Assembly: GCA_016840385.1 (NCBI GenBank)
Contig: JAEOSL010000007.1
Coordinates: forward strand, 1-64,000
Direction of reading: 5' to 3'
DNA: 64,000 nt
Source of the DNA: Candidatus Thorarchaeota archaeon
GTDB taxonomy: Archaea; Asgardarchaeota; Thorarchaeia; Thorarchaeales; Thorarchaeaceae
A program made the position numbers and the translations under genes. The notes beneath the pieces are model-generated. The model saw only the letters and a list, made by a program, of their open reading frames with translations, ran no database searches and was not told the DNA's origin. Below, in pieces: positions 58,858-64,000 of the stretch (position 1 is the first letter of the stretch; every line of letters begins with the position of its first letter).

Positions 58858-60630
58858 AGAAATTTCTATGTTCCGCCCTTCTCCTGCCAGTGTCACCACC
58901 ATCCAGCATTTTCGAGAAAATACTAAACTTAGCAAGAGCTTTGTCAACGATCATTGGGATGGAATCCCTCCTGAAGACCTGGCTTCCTTCTCCTGTACTG
59001 ATGCTGGAGCATCACTTCCAGCAACAGAGAGCGTTTCCACAGTTCTTACCACGGCGGGGTCATTATCACTCATACCAGTCCCATCGCTGAAACTAGTAAG
59101 GTCCGATTGGACAAAGTGAACAGCCGCGGACTCCCCAGAACTCGATGTAAGTTCCTTATTGGAGAGTAAGGACTTCCCTTTGGAAGAAGGCTTCTTCTTT
59201 CGGGCTTTCAGTCGCGCACGTCGAGCTTTATCTAAAGCCCTAGTCCACATACCTAGTCCTCTCACAGAGTGCAGTGACTTTGTGAGCGTTAACATGCGTG
59301 CAGCAATATTGATACTACCATTCCTGTCAGCATTGAGACTGAGTCCACATGAAGGACAATGGAAGTAGTTTTGCTTAGGTCTCTTACCTTTTGCACCACA
59401 CTTCCAGCACATGATGGAGGTCCATCCCTCAGGAACAGCTCTGAATCGAGCATCCTTCCCATCAATATTCCAATCCTGCTGGGCAAGTCCGTGCTTCAAA
59501 CTATTAGTTATTCGAGCAAAGGCCCAGGAATGTATCATTCCTCTGAATCTCCGCCCTTGGTAGTTCCCGCGCTTCGCACGCATTCGTATATTTTTCAGGC
59601 GACCAATGGCAACATAGAGTGTGTATTTCTTGGATAGTTCTGAGATATAATCGAGCAGCTGACGCACGAGAACACGGTCGTACTCACGAGCAATATTCTC
59701 TCGCTTGGAACGTAATTGACGGAGTTTCTCTGCAACTCTATCATATGACAGTCTATTGTTTCTCCGGGTGTACATCTCTCTCTGCAAGTCTGCAACAAGT
59801 CTATCATACTTCTTGATGACATTGACTTTCTCCTTCTGGACAAAATATCGAGTTTCTCTTGTCTTTTCAGGAGTGAGAAGGGTAGCACAGGCTGCCTTCT
59901 CGATACCAAGATCAATCCCAATGATGGCAACGGGAATCTTTTCCTCTGGAGATTCAAGAGTTGGAATTCTAACAGCAATGGTCACCCACCATTTCCTCTT
60001 CCTGTCAGTGAAGAGCTGCACCGCTTTCACTTCACCTCGTCTGATCTGATTCAGATGATATGGGGATATCTTGAGAGGAATACTCAATCGATCATGGCGC
60101 GTTCTCCCATTTCTTACTGAGTCAAGAGCATCTCTGATATCTAACCACCATCGAGAAACAGAGGTCTTCTTCTCGAACAGTTTGAATCTCTGAGAGAATA
60201 CCCATCGGGGTATCCTTCGACTATTGCTGATTACAGTAGGACGTGAAGCGTTCCACCCTTTCTTATCTCTCAACGCCAAGTAACTCTCATAGAGAGCCAC
60301 AGCTGTCTGTCTACATTCCTGAAGCTCATTCTGGGACAGTCTTGGGAACTGCGTTTTGAAATCATGAGGGACATTCATTCTCTGACTGGAACCAGATTTG
60401 ACCTTAATCGCAGTAAGGGTAAGTTTTTCCAGTTCACCATCAAGAATTTTATTTTTATTCTGACCAGTCAACAAATCGCTTTCGTATTGTTCAATTATTC
60501 CAAGAAATGCACGAATCACTCTAGTGTCTCGTCCAACAGTCTGTCTAAGCCGTTGCTTAGCCCTCTTGGTCATTGACTCCCAATTGATAGGAACCTTGAC
60601 CGAGATTGTGACACCCTTGGACCGAGCCAT
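58858..60630 (-). mobile_element. IS200/IS605-family (tnpB-only) element
   Basis: The element contains the 559-residue TnpB gene and its 3' noncoding flank. The right boundary AGAAATTTCT (58858) is shared with the decayed copy at 10675. Homology outside this point is lost. No tnpA is next to it. The left boundary is not certain; AT-rich sequence follows 60630. It lies about 140 bp from tRNA-Ala(CGC). The 3' end probably encodes the guide (omega) RNA that overlaps the tnpB tail. Confidence 0.75.
58951..60630 (-). CDS. tnpB: Long TnpB protein with non-canonical RuvC-II motif and long C-terminal tail
   Basis: The 559-residue protein is longer than the usual 350-450. RuvC-I GIDLGIEKAACA and RuvC-III NADRNGSINIAA are intact, with a zinc ribbon (CWKCGAKGK...CPSCG) between RuvC-II and RuvC-III. 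At the RuvC-II position the expected E of IEDL reads G (VAIGRLKNIRMR), so the catalytic Glu is either missing or displaced, as reported for some TnpB and Fanzor families. After the core, a tail of about 110 residues (KKPSSKGKSLL, GESAAVHFVQSDL, DNDPAVVRTVETL) overlaps the right-end RNA region. It starts at ATG 60630. Confidence 0.85.
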   Translation of the reverse strand: MARSKGVTISVKVPINWESMTKRAKQRLRQTVGRDTRVIRAFLGIIEQYESDLLTGQNKNKILDGELEKLTLTAIKVKSGSSQRMNVPHDFKTQFPRLSQNELQECRQTAVALYESYLALRDKKGWNASRPTVISNSRRIPRWVFSQRFKLFEKKTSVSRWWLDIRDALDSVRNGRTRHDRLSIPLKISPYHLNQIRRGEVKAVQLFTDRKRKWWVTIAVRIPTLESPEEKIPVAIIGIDLGIEKAACATLLTPEKTRETRYFVQKEKVNVIKKYDRLVADLQREMYTRRNNRLSYDRVAEKLRQLRSKRENIAREYDRVLVRQLLDYISELSKKYTLYVAIGRLKNIRMRAKRGNYQGRRFRGMIHSWAFARITNSLKHGLAQQDWNIDGKDARFRAVPEGWTSIMCWKCGAKGKRPKQNYFHCPSCGLSLNADRNGSINIAARMLTLTKSLHSVRGLGMWTRALDKARRARLKARKKKPSSKGKSLLSNKELTSSSGESAAVHFVQSDLTSFSDGTGMSDNDPAVVRTVETLSVAGSDAPASVQEKEARSSGGIPSQ

Positions 60631-60880
60631 TATAATTCACCTTTCGTATATAAATTTCTGACCCATCTCTTATGGTCAGTCGAGTTCACTCGCATCCTTG
60701 TTCCCAAGAACGGTTATGTACTCGTACTATTACTCGTTAAATTTGTATATAAATTTATGAAGACTGCAAAAGTAAAACAACTCAATATCACAGTTGTATT
60801 AAATATTTTGAACTAAATCAATAATTACACATAGTCGAATTGCCCGAAGAATTTATTATATTATTTAATAATAACACATT

Positions 60881-63800
60881 GTGACGAATATCCTGTACCC
60901 AAGAAATCCTGCTAGAATTCTTACTACAGCCTTCAAGATGGCAATGTCTATCACTCTTGCCTTAGCAAGAGATAGGGCTACAGGCAAGGCAAGACCATTA
61001 TACTTTGGACAGGGGAACAGGATTAAAGGAATGGCAAAGGTCTGGGATAAAGCAAAACAGGAATACCAACAGACAGTAGAAGAAGGTCGCCCCGATGCTT
61101 CAAAATTACTCACAGCGGAAAACAATGTCCGGAGGAACTTCTCACGGATTCTACTAAAGACCTCTGTAAAATATGGAAACACAGAAACAAAACGAGTGAA
61201 ACGGGAAGAAGGAAACAAGAAGTATCTCAATAACCTCTGGGACTATTCTGGAAGTAGACTACGTGATGTCACGAAGGCTCGACATATCTTTCCCAAAGCT
61301 ATCGATATTGAATTGGAAGATGGCTCGTCCTATTACGGGTATCATGGATCCAAAAAGACTCCTTCATACCCTGTCAGGCACAATCACATTCCAGAACTTG
61401 ATTTCGCAGATATGATAAGGAGCCCATTGATGGAACTTGCACGACAGTGTCTGAAGTATGGGGTTCCACTGAAAGATGCCAAGAAGTACATTGATGCACT
61501 CCTCTATAGACTCACCCCCTTCTTGGACTACGTGTATACAGAGAGAAGGTCCGGTCGACCAAACTATGTCCGAGATGGTCTCAAGGAACTCCGAGTCGTT
61601 GTAGACCAGATAAAGAGCGAGTACGGCACAAGGAATGGTCAACGTCAGTCAATTACATCAGAGGTCATGGAATCTGTTACGTATGAGACTCCTTCAGAGG
61701 TTGACTTAAACCCTGAGGAAGTTGCTGAGGTCTCAGAAGAGAGACAGGAAGAGGAAACAGATGGTCATATCCTACAAGAGGCTATCACAGAAGCTAAGAA
61801 GGACGGGGCAGTTCTGGATGAGCCTTTACAGAATCTAGATGACCTGCTAAAAAATGGCACTCTAGACATCGAGGACTCACTAGCACTCTTGAAAGAGTAT
61901 CAAGAGCAAAGCAGAAAATTAGGTGTTAAAGTTCATAGATTTGTGAGCAAGAATTTTCAGAGTCCCTTCAGCTTCAATGGAGTTGTCTACCATGGGACAG
62001 AGATGGTATATGACAATAGCGGACTCATCCTGCTCTTAGAGGTTCCTGTAGATGGTGGAAGAGGACGTGTCGATTTCGTTCTTGCTCGTGCAAAGCAACT
62101 GACACGAGTTGATGGAGCACCTTCAGTCGTAGTCTGTGAACCCTTCATGATCATTGACCTGAAGACAAAGAATGCCTTTGATTTTGATATCTACGGAATC
62201 GAATCACGCACTTCAGACATGGAGAATGTATTTCGCGAATTTGTCTTGGAACATAGGAAAATGACTCCTGAGGAATGGACTAATGTCCTTTCAAACACTC
62301 CAGATGATTATGAAAAAGAACAACTTGATGCATATGAGAAGGCGGCTCTCACTGACTACAAGAGCGTGATGTGGAAAGATGCTGATCCTCAGAAGAGTCT
62401 TGCTAAAGCTGTGTTGGTTGTTGACTCTCACCAGAGCTGGAAGGACATCAGTGAAGCGATACTTCCTCTGGTCTTGAAGGCATACAACAAATGTGTTGAT
62501 GGAACAATATCAGAGGGAGATTTTCTAGTCCCATCTGATGGGAATAAATCTCTCAGAATTGCTATGAAACTTCTCTCAGTCACCAGACCTACGACTGAAA
62601 CTGAAGAATTGGATATTCCTGTTCCTCTGAAACCCTTCAAGAAACGGGTTGAGGATGAGAAAGAGTTTGTACTCTATCTCACTGTTCCAGGTCGAGGACC
62701 TCCCTCTCAGTCTGCGGCAGCTATTGCAGAACGATGGCACGGTCTAGAATATGTACATGGTCTTGCACGAAGACGCCATCGTGATGTGTTCTGGTTTGAT
62801 CTGGTTGGTGAATACACAGACCCCGTTCTGAGAAAGAAGCAGTTCCGAAATAAGTTTCAAACGGACTCAATCAAACGATTCTTCAGAGATAGGGTTCAGA
62901 TGAAGGACCTCTCTGACCTAGTGCACGAATATATCTATGAAGGAGCTCCCATCAGTTCTCTTAGAACATGGATACAGAATCTACTCAGAGATTGTCAGAA
63001 TCCTATCATTGTGGTCTCAGGGTGGGAGGCACTCCGACGAAGTACACCAGATTCACATCAAATGTATCTTGATGAGATTGTGACAACCATCATCCAGACA
63101 ATCCCCGTCAAGAGCACTACGGTGTGGTTTGCACGTCCTGTACCTATTGCACAGAGCAGTATTACCTATTCGACAAGATGTGTTGCTCCGTTCTATCAAG
63201 GTTCACTATGGCAGAACATTGTGGACACTATAATCTGGAATGTCGCTATGCCACCTGACCGGTCCGGGGCAAGAATATCTACCAATTACCATGAACGTGG
63301 TATTCTCATCGAGCACCCTAAGAAACCACTTGAATGGAAGATTGTTGAGATCGAGCCACTGCGAGGTTGGGGACAGGACTTTCAATCAGGTGGGCGAAAG
63401 ATACCTGAAGCCTATTACAGAGGTAGTGGAGTAGTTGTTCAACAGAGCAGTTGGTACATAGAGAAACAAATGAAACGAACATTGGAGATTATCCCCCATC
63501 TATTGCCCCATCACGAATACAATCCAGTACCGCACTCGAACTTTGATCTAGATATTGAGAAAGTATCAATAGAGTACAATGAGTCAAAAGATTCCAGACC
63601 AAGACTAACGTTCATGCCTACTCAGGTCCGTACCGAGAAGGAGGCGGAAGATGGGCGGGTCAAGCTTCTGTTTCCGATAGCTGACATCAATCGAAGAAGA
63701 GAATGCAGGCAGATGAAGCTTGATGTTCTACCGCAACAAAGGACCACACGCCCGCCCTCAGAGTATTATCTTTCAGCAAAGGAGATAGACTACCACAAGC

Positions 63801-64000
63801 TCGTACTCACTGAGATTCGGCACCTGAGGGACACAATCAAGTTCTTGGAGCGAGATGATGAAAGCCACTTGAAGGAAATTCTTGAACAGATATCAGAGGT
63901 GCTTGAAAATACCGATGAATCAATCTATGCAGAGGATACGAAATCCCTTATGAACCGCCTCCGACTCATTCGTCAGATGTTGGAAACCAACGCATTGAGC
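60881..64000 (+). CDS. Giant unrecognised protein with PD-(D/E)xK-like and P-loop-like regions, cut by the right edge
   Basis: The plus strand stays open from an in-frame TAA at 60872 to the window end, 1,040 codons from GTG 60881 (ATG 60938 is an alternative). Residues about 20-280 are a basic, helical region. An acidic linker (EVSEERQEEETDG) follows near 300. A nuclease-like segment around residues 387-428 has E387, R-V-D398-F and D426-L-K428-T-K. Later come V-P-G-R-G-P-P-S-Q-S (602-611), like a degenerate P-loop, and NPIIVVSGWE (about 707-715), like a Walker B strand. I do not know the family. The C-terminus is missing. Confidence 0.6.
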   Translation, partial: MTNILYPRNPARILTTAFKMAMSITLALARDRATGKARPLYFGQGNRIKGMAKVWDKAKQEYQQTVEEGRPDASKLLTAENNVRRNFSRILLKTSVKYGNTETKRVKREEGNKKYLNNLWDYSGSRLRDVTKARHIFPKAIDIELEDGSSYYGYHGSKKTPSYPVRHNHIPELDFADMIRSPLMELARQCLKYGVPLKDAKKYIDALLYRLTPFLDYVYTERRSGRPNYVRDGLKELRVVVDQIKSEYGTRNGQRQSITSEVMESVTYETPSEVDLNPEEVAEVSEERQEEETDGHILQEAITEAKKDGAVLDEPLQNLDDLLKNGTLDIEDSLALLKEYQEQSRKLGVKVHRFVSKNFQSPFSFNGVVYHGTEMVYDNSGLILLLEVPVDGGRGRVDFVLARAKQLTRVDGAPSVVVCEPFMIIDLKTKNAFDFDIYGIESRTSDMENVFREFVLEHRKMTPEEWTNVLSNTPDDYEKEQLDAYEKAALTDYKSVMWKDADPQKSLAKAVLVVDSHQSWKDISEAILPLVLKAYNKCVDGTISEGDFLVPSDGNKSLRIAMKLLSVTRPTTETEELDIPVPLKPFKKRVEDEKEFVLYLTVPGRGPPSQSAAAIAERWHGLEYVHGLARRRHRDVFWFDLVGEYTDPVLRKKQFRNKFQTDSIKRFFRDRVQMKDLSDLVHEYIYEGAPISSLRTWIQNLLRDCQNPIIVVSGWEALRRSTPDSHQMYLDEIVTTIIQTIPVKSTTVWFARPVPIAQSSITYSTRCVAPFYQGSLWQNIVDTIIWNVAMPPDRSGARISTNYHERGILIEHPKKPLEWKIVEIEPLRGWGQDFQSGGRKIPEAYYRGSGVVVQQSSWYIEKQMKRTLEIIPHLLPHHEYNPVPHSNFDLDIEKVSIEYNESKDSRPRLTFMPTQVRTEKEAEDGRVKLLFPIADINRRRECRQMKLDVLPQQRTTRPPSEYYLSAKEIDYHKLVLTEIRHLRDTIKFLERDDESHLKEILEQISEVLENTDESIYAEDTKSLMNRLRLIRQMLETNALS

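Noticed and set aside
1..64000. CRISPR array, rRNA genes, or an integrase gene
   Set aside because: No regularly spaced repeat, no rRNA-like stretch and no integrase or TnpA-like ORF was seen; the tRNA-flanked segments lack their own integrase.

Overview
The window looks like a chromosomal contig from an Asgard-type archaeon, probably Thorarchaeota-like (inference). What I see is archaeal information-processing machinery: SRP19, Gar1, a TFE-beta/RPC34-like protein, Trm1 and an archaeal-type UMP kinase. There are also tRNA genes split by hairpin introns, a tetrahydromethanopterin-pathway enzyme (Mch), many TTG/GTG starts and eukaryote-flavoured extras such as a leucine-rich-repeat protein. No rRNA, CRISPR array or integrase gene was seen.

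Layout. 1-7.7 kb: a truncated acidic protein, an M19 dipeptidase, KorBC, a MoaD/ThiS-like carrier, an MFS transporter, Mch, an LRR protein and a CPBP protease. 7.9-11.3 kb is an accessory patch: tRNA-Thr with apparently three introns, an orphan tRNA-Thr 3' fragment, two paralogous small membrane genes (one frameshifted), small unknown genes, a decayed IS200/IS605-type remnant and a two-intron tRNA-Pro. 11.4-22.4 kb is a housekeeping core: ferredoxin with an apparent ATT start, XRE regulator, PyrB, dCMP deaminase, the SRP19-Gar1-TFE-beta cluster, RlmE, Trm1, cyclophilin, UPF0173 hydrolase, M23-like and M28 peptidases, tRNA-Ile and a flavodoxin. 22.4-38.8 kb mixes two secreted DJ-1/PfpI-like proteins, membrane proteins, a nucleotidyltransferase and an amidohydrolase. 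It also holds an acetate/acyl-CoA block (CoA-transferase-GNAT fusion, OFA-type transporter, acetyl-CoA synthetase), which a TnpB element interrupts. 38.9-56.9 kb: ferredoxins, a split PEP-synthase-like pair, an unknown two-gene operon, hydrolases, methyltransferases, an AcuC-like deacetylase, a URO-D-like enzyme, PolX, tRNA-Leu, UMP kinase, valyl-tRNA synthetase, OsmC pair, DUF302 and DsrE. 56.9-64 kb is the most unusual part. A 1.7-kb island carries a PD-(D/E)xK-like gene and an unknown partner, and is flanked by a complete tRNA-Ala and a copy of its 3' half. It is followed by an unusually long TnpB and by a giant (over 1,000 residues, cut by the window end) unrecognised protein with nuclease-like and P-loop-like segments.

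How the genes fit together. KorBC, Mch, ferredoxins, acetyl-CoA synthetase, the CoA-transferase fusion and the OFA transporter fit an anaerobe interconverting acetyl-CoA, acetate and C1 units. PyrB, dCMP deaminase and UMP kinase belong to pyrimidine metabolism. The mobile features cluster at tRNA genes: two tRNAs have downstream 3'-end duplications, and two related IS copies (one decayed) lie close to tRNA genes.
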